A stretch of 7,036 nt of DNA from NCBI GenBank assembly GCA_029821455.1, contig JALGTI010000155.1, positions 1 to 7,036 on the forward strand, in the 5' to 3' direction. Position 1 is the stretch's first letter, and each line of letters begins with the position of its first letter. The translations under genes were made by a program, and so were the position numbers. This DNA comes from Candidatus Zipacnadia bacterium. Its GTDB lineage: Bacteria > Armatimonadota > Zipacnadia > Zipacnadales > Zipacnadaceae. Shown piece by piece: positions 1 to 6,465 of this stretch. The notes beneath the pieces were generated by a model. That model made no database searches, had not been told where the DNA came from, and saw only the letters and a list, made by a program, of their open reading frames with translations.

Positions 1-497
1 CCAGCGGATCCGCGACGCTCTTGCCAGTTCCCGTGCAACAGAAGCCGGAAATCGAGGCCCCGGTGCGCAATACTCAAAGCAGTTGGTAGGGATCATCCAA
101 TGATTGACGGCGATCGCAATCCCAAATGGGCAATGCCCTTTTATGCGAGCGACAACCGGCTATGCTTAGGAGATAGCGCCCGTGCAACTATCGAACCTGC
201 AGTCTCCATGGGGTTAGAACATGCTACTGGCACCCGCCGACGCCGGCCGGTGGATCCCGGTGCGGGACGCCGGCCAGCCGCCTGCTCAGGTATCTTGGGA
301 AGCACCGGAGTCACGTGGAAGAAGATGACGATTCGGAATGCATCCAGTATCACTCTCGGACTGTGCGTCATGTTCTATGCGCATATCGCCAGTACCAGAA
401 GGAATTCATGGCAGGTTTGAGTAACATGTCAATAAGCAGAAGCCAAATGGGTTATCCCGGCTAGCCAAATCAATTACCAGCTAGGGCACAAAAGGAT
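1..497. other. Left flank with no supportable gene
   Basis: I see no convincing gene here. One plus-strand frame is open from base 1 to 420, but its translation is rich in Arg, Pro and Cys with no recognisable motif, so it looks non-coding. Two other frames are open from the left edge and stop at 87-89 (TAG) and 101-103 (TGA). Either could be the last codons of an upstream gene, and the one ending at 89 has the better GC-rich third positions, but 28 to 33 codons decide nothing. Near 325-420 there is a stretch that would read as a signal peptide (MTIRNASSITLGLCVMFYAH), followed soon by a stop. An 8-bp direct repeat AGCCAAAT lies at 441-448 and 463-470. The stretch may be an old gene end plus decayed sequence and the distal upstream control region of the gene that starts at 561. 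Confidence 0.5.
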
Positions 498-536
498 GAT
501 TTCTTACTTGACTTTGCTTTCCAGAGATAAGAAATC
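498..536. repeat. Perfect 9-bp inverted repeat upstream of the GH42-like gene
   Basis: GATTTCTTA at 498-506 is the exact reverse complement of TAAGAAATC at 528-536, with a 21-base spacer. The right arm ends 25 bases before the ATG at 561 and 7 bases before the Shine-Dalgarno stretch. It could be an operator for a dimeric regulator, since the arm centres are about 30 bp (three helical turns) apart, or an mRNA hairpin next to the ribosome binding site. A TTGACT hexamer lies inside the spacer at 508-513, but no good -10 hexamer sits at normal distance from it. The symmetry is read directly; its role is inferred. Confidence 0.6.
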
Positions 537-543
537 CCAGCTC

Positions 544-552
544 AAAGGAGGG
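544..552 (+). promoter_or_regulatory. Ribosome binding site of the GH42-like gene
   Basis: AAAGGAGGG is a near-perfect match to the anti-Shine-Dalgarno sequence. Its AGGAGG core (546-551) lies 9 bases before the ATG at 561. An in-frame TAA at 528-530 and the absence of any other start codon between it and 561 make this the only reasonable start. Confidence 0.9.
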
Positions 553-560
553 CGGAAGCA

Positions 561-3500
561 ATGACATTTGCGGACTATCCTGTGACCATCGGGCTGGCCG
601 TGTGCCTCGGGGTAGCGCTGCTGGGGCAAGGGGAGGCCCAGGGGGCGCGCTGGGGGCAGTGGCAGAATGCCCAGGCACAGCCAGCGCCGGCCGATGCTCT
701 GTCGCGCACTGAGTGGGCTGGAAAGCTCCCCGGCGGACCGGTGAGGGCTGTGTTTATTGCGCCAGATAGGACGTGCCCCGACGCGTACGAGTTGATGGAA
801 CGCTTCGACATCGAGGGCAATGTTGTTCCCATATCCCGCGGGGGCACCAGGGAGTTTGGGATTCGCGGTCACTACTGGCCCGAGTTGATGAAGTCACCAG
901 AAGATGCCTTGGACGATGTGCGCAGGGCGCTCGCTTGGGATTGGGAAGCGGTGGTCATGAGTTCGGAGATCGGGTGGCGCGGCTATCCTGAGGACATACG
1001 CAGGTCCATCACGACCGGCGTGGCCAAGGGCAAGATGCTGATGATGTGCGTCAGCGACGATCTCAGGAAAGATCTCGCGGATGCGGGGCTGAGCCTGGAG
1101 GCAACCGATATCGGCGCTTCCAGGTTGCCGTTTGCCAATGACGAGGAGGGCGCCGCGAAGATATACCGTTGTGGCCGGGGCCGTGTGGTGCACTTTGTCT
1201 GCAGCGCAGCAATGGGGGACGATTGTGAGGGTTACCTGCTCAGTCCGTCTACGCTTCAGAGTGACTTCGAATACTCAGCGGCGCGCGCCGGGTGGTTCCT
1301 GTACCGTGGCGCCCGCCCCCACTCAGCGGAATGCATCCGGTCCTCCTGCGTGAAGGACGGCAAGCTGGTGGTATCTGCGAGTGCGGGCTGCAGGTTGCAG
1401 GTGACCCTCCGCCGGAGTGACACCTATCAGGTGCTGTTCACGAAGAGGCTGCGCGCGAAGGCAGGCGGAGTAGTCACGGTCAGTCTCCCCTGGCTGGCGG
1501 CGGGCGACTATCAGGCAGAGCTCGTAGCGTCTGCCGATGACGGCAGAACACTGGACTGGGACGCGGTCAAGTTCGCGCGCACTGGCCCTGTGGGGGTAAC
1601 GGCGGTCACCGCGGACAAGGAGGTCGTCAAGGCTGGGGAGACCCTCACGTGCAGTGTGCAGGCGAAGGGGCCGACGGATGGGTTGCGGATGATCGCGCGA
1701 TGGTACGATAACTGGAACCGGCTTCTGCTGCAGACCAGAGAGATGCCGTTCTCCGACAATGTGACGATCATAGTACCCAACAACTCGCTTTCGGTGCTCA
1801 ACCGCGTGGAGGTGTCTCTGGTGTCGGACCGGGGAGTGGAGGCGAACGGCTCGGTAGAGTTAGCGATGCCTGAGAACGTAAGACCCGCAGGGGACTTCTA
1901 CGTCCTCTACTGGAACACCGGCCACCTTGCGGCCTTGAGTTGGCGGATTCGACTCCGCTACGATGCCCTCCGACGTGATGGAGCCGCCGATGCCTTCTCC
2001 GATGTCCTTGGGGGCACTGCCAGAAATGCCGCCGTCTATAACATGCGTACCGTGCCATACGCCGCGAACTTCTGCAGCATCAAGCTTGCCGAGCACCTCT
2101 TCAATGAGGACTGGCTCTCAGCCACGGAGAAAGGCGCGCGCGAGGCTGCCCGAAAGCACAGGCGCTACGGAGCCCTGGCATACACGCTCGGAGATGAGAA
2201 CTACGTGAGCGCTTTCGAGCCCCAGGGCAGATTCTCCAATGCGCCGACTGTTTGGAGCAAGTTCATTGAATACCTGAAGGATACATATCCTGACATAGCT
2301 TCCCTTAACCGTCAGTGGGGCACGGAGTTCGCGGATTGGGACGGCATCTGGTTCCAGACCGAGAAGGAGATGCTCCGCAGCACGGACAACCCGTCCGCGT
2401 GGGTGGATTTCCGGATGTTCGTCAGCCGCAACTTTGCTGCTGCCCATCAACGCATGAGAAGGGCCATCAGGGAAGAGCATCCCGGTGCCATAGTAGGATG
2501 GGACGGCACGGAGCAATACTCGAGCTACGACGGCTATGACTGGTGGCAGTTCACCCGCGACATGGACCTCACACAGACCTACCATTATTACCTGATGCCG
2601 GGGGCATATTCCAACAAGATATTCAACGGCCAGGCGATCAAGTCGTTCCGCCCCGATGCATCCCTGAGTGGCTGCTGGCTGAACAATGCGGATCTTCGCT
2701 ACGGCGGCCGCTATGTCCCCTGGTATCTGCTTCTGAACGGGTGGAACAGCGTCTGGTGGTGGCACGCATCATACGTAGACCGGGTAAACGGCGCCTTTGA
2801 CGGCGGCCCCGGCCTGCATCCGATCGTTCAGGCGATGGGTGAAGTCGCAAACGAGATCAAGCGCGGGCCGGCCACCTTGCTAGCGCATGCCAGAAAGCAG
2901 ATAGACCCGATCGCCGTTCACTACTCTGAGAACAACTGGCATGCCAGCACTATTGAGAGCGGTATCGGTGAGCACGTCAACAACCTCGGGCTGAAGACCG
3001 AGTACTGGACTGCGACCTCCCTGCCCATGGCCCCGGACATGAAGGAGCTCTGGGGAAGCATCAGCCCCAAAGGGCACTACGCCGTCGCAGCCAAGAACTT
3101 CTATCTCCTGCTTCACGACTTGGGCTTCCAGCCGCGCACTATGGCCCGACAGGAGATCGAGGCAGGAGAGCTTTCCGCCTCGATGATGAAGGTGCTGATT
3201 CTCCCGTTCGCCGTGTCGCTATCGAATGCTGAGGTGGAGAAGATCAAGGCCTTCGTGGAAAACGGGGGGCTGCTGATCGCCGACTACCGATGCGGGGTGC
3301 GCGACCTCCACGGGCGGCTAAGGGACAAGCCGGTGCTCGACGAGGTGTTCGGCATTGGGCACGACAGCCTGGAGGTGAAACGAGCCCGGGGAATCGTCGC
3401 CGCCGATATACGTCCGGTAGGAGTCGCGCAAGGCGGCGAGATCGAGACCATCTTCCATGACCCGCTCGTAGAGGGCACAGCCCATCCTTATGCATTCCAC

Positions 3501-4226
3501 AATGATGGCACGCCGGCACTGTTACTGAACAGCTACGGCGAAGGCAAGGCAATATACCTGAATTTCGATCTCTACGACTACGATAGGATCAGGCGGCAAG
3601 GCACTGAAAGGGATGTGCGTGAACTGTTCCGCTCGCTAATAAGTGTCTACGGCGGCTTGCAGGCCACCTCTCTGATAGAGTACCAGCACGGCCATCCCAT
3701 CAGCCACACGGAGCTCACGCACTTCCATGATGGGAACACGATGTACCTGGGCGTCCTGCCGGACTTCACCGTAGACGACAAATCCCCGTGGGCCGTGAGA
3801 GTGCCCTTCCCGGCGGGGATGCATGTCTACGATGTGCGCCGCAAGAGCTACCTCGGAGACAGCGGCTCGGTGGTCGAGGTGCTCGAGCCCGGACAGCCGA
3901 AGCTGTACGCGGCATTGCCCTACAAGGTCACGGGGATTGCCGTGCAATGTCCGAGAGAGGTCCGGCGCGGCGAGGATATCAAGATGGATCTGCAGGTTAC
4001 CGGGTCCGGGCGCAAGCGCAACATCGGACCGCACGCTGCGCGAATTGAGGTCATCCGCCCGGACGGCAGCAACGCGGGCTACCACGCGCGCACGGTGTAT
4101 CTGCCTCGTGGCGCGGGACTTTACTCCTTTGCCCCTGCTCTGAACGAGCCGGCCGGCAGGTGGAAGCTCGAGGTTACCGAGAGCATCTCGGGCAGTCGAG
4201 CCTGTGCGGAGGTGGATATTAGGTGA
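561..4226 (+). CDS. Exported GH42-like multidomain protein (beta-galactosidase trimerization-domain type)
   Basis: The 1221-residue product begins with a hydrophobic segment (about 8-22) usable as a signal peptide, although its N-region has no Lys or Arg. Residues about 61-220 look like a GATase/ThuA-like alpha/beta domain, and about 250-440 are beta-rich. Residues about 445-790 resemble a GH42 barrel. The motif YTLGDENY (541-548) places Glu546 at the expected acid/base position, and LNRQWGTEF (582-590) matches the conserved GH42 LN-x-x-WGT-x-F signature. Residues 728-734 (NGWNSVWWW region) fit the last barrel strand. Residues about 840-1035 resemble the GH42 trimerization domain, and the rest is a beta-sandwich-like tail. 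The protein is far longer than classical GH42 enzymes (about 650-700 residues), as is common for such proteins in polysaccharide-degrading environmental bacteria. Likely role: extracytoplasmic glycoside processing, substrate unknown. The segment where the GH42 nucleophile is expected (703-711, SGCWLNNAD) has no Glu, so the activity may be altered or absent. Confidence 0.85.
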   Translation: MTFADYPVTIGLAVCLGVALLGQGEAQGARWGQWQNAQAQPAPADALSRTEWAGKLPGGPVRAVFIAPDRTCPDAYELMERFDIEGNVVPISRGGTREFGIRGHYWPELMKSPEDALDDVRRALAWDWEAVVMSSEIGWRGYPEDIRRSITTGVAKGKMLMMCVSDDLRKDLADAGLSLEATDIGASRLPFANDEEGAAKIYRCGRGRVVHFVCSAAMGDDCEGYLLSPSTLQSDFEYSAARAGWFLYRGARPHSAECIRSSCVKDGKLVVSASAGCRLQVTLRRSDTYQVLFTKRLRAKAGGVVTVSLPWLAAGDYQAELVASADDGRTLDWDAVKFARTGPVGVTAVTADKEVVKAGETLTCSVQAKGPTDGLRMIARWYDNWNRLLLQTREMPFSDNVTIIVPNNSLSVLNRVEVSLVSDRGVEANGSVELAMPENVRPAGDFYVLYWNTGHLAALSWRIRLRYDALRRDGAADAFSDVLGGTARNAAVYNMRTVPYAANFCSIKLAEHLFNEDWLSATEKGAREAARKHRRYGALAYTLGDENYVSAFEPQGRFSNAPTVWSKFIEYLKDTYPDIASLNRQWGTEFADWDGIWFQTEKEMLRSTDNPSAWVDFRMFVSRNFAAAHQRMRRAIREEHPGAIVGWDGTEQYSSYDGYDWWQFTRDMDLTQTYHYYLMPGAYSNKIFNGQAIKSFRPDASLSGCWLNNADLRYGGRYVPWYLLLNGWNSVWWWHASYVDRVNGAFDGGPGLHPIVQAMGEVANEIKRGPATLLAHARKQIDPIAVHYSENNWHASTIESGIGEHVNNLGLKTEYWTATSLPMAPDMKELWGSISPKGHYAVAAKNFYLLLHDLGFQPRTMARQEIEAGELSASMMKVLILPFAVSLSNAEVEKIKAFVENGGLLIADYRCGVRDLHGRLRDKPVLDEVFGIGHDSLEVKRARGIVAADIRPVGVAQGGEIETIFHDPLVEGTAHPYAFHNDGTPALLLNSYGEGKAIYLNFDLYDYDRIRRQGTERDVRELFRSLISVYGGLQATSLIEYQHGHPISHTELTHFHDGNTMYLGVLPDFTVDDKSPWAVRVPFPAGMHVYDVRRKSYLGDSGSVVEVLEPGQPKLYAALPYKVTGIAVQCPREVRRGEDIKMDLQVTGSGRKRNIGPHAARIEVIRPDGSNAGYHARTVYLPRGAGLYSFAPALNEPAGRWKLEVTESISGSRACAEVDIR

Positions 4227-4233
4227 AACCCGT

Positions 4234-4262
4234 GCGGGGCCGCGTTCGGTCGGCGCTCCCGC
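4234..4262 (+). terminator. GC-rich hairpin just after the GH42-like gene
   Basis: GCGGG (4234-4238) pairs with CCCGC (4258-4262), and GCCG (4239-4242) pairs with CGGC (4251-4254). This gives a 9-bp GC stem with a 3-base bulge and an 8-base loop, starting 8 bases past the stop codon. No T-run follows, so it is not a canonical intrinsic terminator. It may stabilise the transcript 3' end or attenuate read-through into the second gene. Confidence 0.3.
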
Positions 4263-4265
4263 CGG

Positions 4266-4292
4266 TTGACCTGGCCGGCCAGGTTGCATAAT
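4266..4292 (+). promoter_or_regulatory. Candidate promoter of the beta-helix gene
   Basis: TTGACC (4266-4271) matches five of six bases of the sigma-70 -35 box, and CATAAT (4287-4292) matches five of six of the -10 box. The spacer is only 15 bp, shorter than the usual 16-18, which would make a weak or activator-dependent promoter. If used, transcription would start near 4299 and leave a leader of about 200 bases before the ATG at 4498. The organism's promoter consensus is unknown. Confidence 0.4.
4269..4284. repeat. Perfect 16-bp palindrome between the promoter hexamers
   Basis: ACCTGGCCGGCCAGGT is identical to its reverse complement over all 16 bases and has no central spacer. It fills the gap between the -35-like and -10-like hexamers, the position of a classical operator. 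With no loop it is a poor RNA hairpin, so a DNA-binding dimer is the more natural reader. It contains an NgoMIV/FseI-like GGCCGGCC core, so selection on a restriction site or chance in GC-rich DNA remains possible. Confidence 0.55.
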
Positions 4293-4339
4293 GTCGGTGC
4301 TCGTGTCGGCGGGCAGCCAATAGGGGGAAAACGAACAAG

Positions 4340-4462
4340 GTCTGCGCCCTCTGTGGGTACAAGTTGCCCAATGGGGCGGCGCAGACACGGTCAACTGAAT
4401 AACCGTATGACACCACCGGGTTGATCTCGAACCCGCGCTGTGCCTTCGCCTTGGGGAGAGGC
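4340..4462 (+). promoter_or_regulatory. Structured 5' leader of the beta-helix gene (riboswitch-like, unrecognised)
   Basis: Four hairpins follow one another. The first is the strongest. GTCTGCGCC (4340-4348) pairs perfectly with GGCGCAGAC (4378-4386). Beyond a bulged C (4377) the stem continues, partly through wobble pairs, to a TGGGTA/TGCCCA stem (4354-4359 with 4365-4370) closing a 5-base loop, about 20 pairs in all with two single-base bulges. ACGGT/ACCGT (4387-4391 with 4402-4406) begins on the very next base, so the two helices could stack coaxially. CGGGTT/AACCCG (4417-4422 with 4430-4435) closes a 7-base loop. GCCT/AGGC (4442-4445 with 4459-4462) is weak. The block ends 22 bases before the Shine-Dalgarno sequence. 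I do not recognise a known riboswitch. Pairing is by eye, without energy calculation or covariation. Confidence 0.4.
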
Positions 4463-4484
4463 AACTTTGGCAACAGTCTGCCAC

Positions 4485-4489
4485 AGGAG
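4485..4489 (+). promoter_or_regulatory. Ribosome binding site that fixes the beta-helix gene start at 4498
   Basis: AGGAG sits 8 bases before ATG 4498. The in-frame GTG at 4489-4491 overlaps this Shine-Dalgarno stretch and therefore cannot be served by it, which argues for the ATG. A 6-bp direct repeat, GGCAAC at 4460-4465 and 4469-4474, lies just upstream. Confidence 0.75.
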
Positions 4490-4497
4490 TGAAAACA

Positions 4498-6006
4498 ATG
4501 CGCAAACCCTGTCTAATGATCGTTGCTCTTATGATCGCTGCTGTATGCCCCGCGATGGCTGCGGAGGAAACACTCGCAGATAACCGCGGCATGGACCAAG
4601 ATGTCGTTGCTAGGGCCGCTCCGGCCCCCACTCTGTACGCCAACGTCGTGGATTTCGGGGCCGATCCCGCCAACGCCGACAACACCGAAGCCATTCAGCG
4701 GGCTCTGAATTCCGCGCCAAAGGCCATTGTCCCGCCCGGGGTATACGCGGTCAACGGCACGGTGGTTATACAAGAGCGCCAGCACCTGCATCTGTGCGCA
4801 GGAGCATGGCTCCAACGCTTCGCTGACCGCACCGATAATACCAAGCCCGTCGTCCGTCTGATCAGCAATTGGGCCGCCCTCACGGGCGAAAGTCTCAACT
4901 GCGGCGTATCCACCGAGAACCCCAGTGGCGGTTTCACCGGCGAGCAAATCGTCAACAACGGGGTCGTCAACGTTGGACCCCTCGACGCTGGCGAGTACAC
5001 TGACCCCAACATCAACTTCTGGATCATCGATTCGATCACCATCTCCGGAAGCTGGGAGGCAGTGCACGACTACGTCACTCCCCCTCACGACGACAAGGTC
5101 GACCGCAACGAACTGCTCACCCTTGTGAACTCAGTGACCCTGCCGGCCAAAGGCGGAAGCTGCTACCTCGGCAGGGTGTCCAACTGTTCGTTCCGCGATG
5201 GCGGGGTGGCCATCAAGCTTAACCCCGTCTGCAACGGCAACATATTCACCAATAACCTGTTTTACGAGATTACCCATAGCTGCTTCTATGCCGAAGGCGT
5301 CACAGAAAACGTGTTCAGCAACTGCTTCGTTCACTCTACCGGCGGGGTGACCGTGATCCGGTTGCGGCGCAGCGGCTACAACCACTTTTACGGCGTGATG
5401 TGCGAGCCCGGTGCGACCGGCCCCCAGGGTCGCTACACCCGGTTCTGTGACATCTCCGAAGACTGCTGGCATAACGTCCTCATTGGCCACGGCGATACCG
5501 GCCACGCCTATATCAACAACAGTAACAGCTCGCTCATCATCACCCATGCCACACTCGACCACCGGGGCGTAGCCTATTTCGGAGAGATCAAGACCGGGCA
5601 GATCGAGATCGGCCAGCCCGAACCCCAAGACCCCACCGCCCCCATCAGCGAAGTCTTCATCAGGAACTTCCAACCCACCAAACCTAGCGAATTCCACGAC
5701 GTCTTCACCCTGGTCAGCGACTCCCCCAACCAGGTCTTCATGATGGAGATCAGCGTCACGTCGGGCTCTCCGGACAGCTCGAACCATAGCGGGGCGTCAT
5801 TCATCGTCAGCGGCAAGACCAGCTCCGGCAACGAAGCCACGGCCACCGTCGACCGGATCGGCGGCAATCCTAACCTTCAGTGCCAGACCCACATCGAGGG
5901 CAACACGGTAACCGTTCAGTTGAAGCCTTCCCACTACCGCCACGGGCGATTCGTGATTATGCTCCGCGCCAAAGGGTCAGGGAACTGCGAAATCAGATTC
6001 ATATAG
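4498..6006 (+). CDS. Exported pectate-lyase-superfamily parallel beta-helix protein
   Basis: From ATG 4498 the product has 502 residues. A clear signal peptide (RK N-region, hydrophobic core, AMA-AEE cleavage near residue 21) marks export. Residues 51-56 (VDFGAD) with DNTEAIQRAL (61-70) and VPPGVY (78-83) are the start signature of the Pectate_lyase_3 / GH28-like family, where a VxDFGA strand and a helix cap a right-handed beta-helix. Residues about 215-310 carry the short strand and Asn-turn pattern of helix coils (for example NIFTNNLFYE and ENVFSNCFVH). Residues about 395-502 (from FHDVFTLVSD) form a separate beta-rich end domain that ends in an aromatic and Lys-rich strand pattern. Such ends also occur on phage tailspike beta-helices, where they trimerise or cap the fibre. 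Fold recognition is firm. Lyase, hydrolase or non-catalytic binding role is open, because I cannot identify a catalytic acid pair. The product probably acts with the upstream protein on a polysaccharide; the 271-bp gap and candidate promoter suggest independent control. Confidence 0.8.
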   Translation: MRKPCLMIVALMIAAVCPAMAAEETLADNRGMDQDVVARAAPAPTLYANVVDFGADPANADNTEAIQRALNSAPKAIVPPGVYAVNGTVVIQERQHLHLCAGAWLQRFADRTDNTKPVVRLISNWAALTGESLNCGVSTENPSGGFTGEQIVNNGVVNVGPLDAGEYTDPNINFWIIDSITISGSWEAVHDYVTPPHDDKVDRNELLTLVNSVTLPAKGGSCYLGRVSNCSFRDGGVAIKLNPVCNGNIFTNNLFYEITHSCFYAEGVTENVFSNCFVHSTGGVTVIRLRRSGYNHFYGVMCEPGATGPQGRYTRFCDISEDCWHNVLIGHGDTGHAYINNSNSSLIITHATLDHRGVAYFGEIKTGQIEIGQPEPQDPTAPISEVFIRNFQPTKPSEFHDVFTLVSDSPNQVFMMEISVTSGSPDSSNHSGASFIVSGKTSSGNEATATVDRIGGNPNLQCQTHIEGNTVTVQLKPSHYRHGRFVIMLRAKGSGNCEIRFI

Positions 6007-6026
6007 AGACTGCGCCGACCGTTCTC

Positions 6027-6173
6027 CATGCCTCTGCGACAGTGCTGACGCCGGGGTAGCATCGTGCGTAGCTTCAGTTCCTGGCACTAAGCCAGAATGG
6101 CCTCTCTGCGCCCGTAGCACGGGTCGTTCGGCGTCACGTTGCCTAGGGCTTCGTGATAGCGCCGCTCCTCGTA
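6027..6173 (-). pseudogene. IS3-family transposase C-terminal remnant
   Basis: Reading the minus strand from 6173 down, the translation contains RRYHEALGNVTPND and then CYGRREAILA, followed by QELKLRTMLPRRQH after a stop. This is the C-terminal tail of a well-known group of IS3-family transposases (YN-x-x-RYHEALGNVTPxDVYxGRREAIL, then a basic QELK-type tail). It is broken: a TAG at minus-strand codon 6089-6087 falls where a Lys codon is expected, a TAA precedes the conserved block at 6176-6174, and no integrase core follows upstream (toward 6200). No start or catalytic residues remain. It begins about 20 bases past the stop of the beta-helix gene, with its tail pointing at that stop. Found by reading the frame, without a database match. 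Confidence 0.65.
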
Positions 6174-6465
6174 TTAGCCTGCCCTATGCACAAACTGAGG
6201 GGGAGGCGAATGTGCCGGAGCAATGATGTGTTTGTGGGCGTTGTCTGGTGCAGATGGGGTGAGCAAGCGAGGCGGAGAGGTGTGTCCGGTTGCCTCTGGG
6301 GCACTAATCGTGGTCTTCGGCACCAGGTTGCTTGGCGACAAGGCACGCTGAAGCCTTGGTTATGGTGCCAGCCGCGGGATTGGGGAGCTGAGGGTTGACA
6401 GGCCCGGCGTCAAGGGGCAGCCGGTAGCAGTGCCACGTCGCCGATGGCGCGTCGGAGCAACTGCT
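6174..6465. other. Gap between two IS3 remnants, no gene seen
   Basis: I can support no gene here. Frames are short, Arg/Trp/Cys-rich and show no transposase motif on either strand. A 7-bp inverted repeat, GGCACCA (6319-6325) and TGGTGCC (6363-6369), lies 37 bases apart, within chance expectation. The stretch is likely decayed insertion-sequence or host spacer DNA joining the two remnants. Confidence 0.5.

Noticed and set aside
3..103. C-terminal end of an upstream gene
   Set aside because: Two overlapping frames are both open for about 30 codons with no motif, so neither can be chosen.
508..531. Sigma-70 promoter with TTGACT at 508 and GATAAG at 526
   Set aside because: The spacer is only 12 bp, and hexamers at 16-18 bp spacing do not resemble a -10 box.
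2118..2765. Minus-strand open frame of 215 codons
   Set aside because: It is fully antisense to the GH42-like barrel, whose conserved motifs are in the plus frame. No domain is recognisable.
4234..4292. Intrinsic terminator between the two genes
   Set aside because: A GC hairpin exists, but no T-run follows it, and the palindrome at 4269 has no loop. Kept only as a low-confidence 3'-end hairpin.
4489..4497. GTG start three codons upstream for the beta-helix gene
   Set aside because: The GTG overlaps the Shine-Dalgarno stretch AGGAG, which is correctly spaced for ATG 4498.
3636..4694. Minus-strand open frame of 352 codons
   Set aside because: It lies opposite the end of the GH42-like gene, the gap and the start of the beta-helix gene. 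Its translation is low-complexity Arg/Ala/Ser-rich with no motif, as expected for an antisense frame in GC-rich DNA.
5131..5787. Minus-strand open frame of 218 codons, rich in Val, Gly and Asp
   Set aside because: It is antisense to the beta-helix coils. The apparent regularity mirrors the codon pattern of the plus-strand gene.
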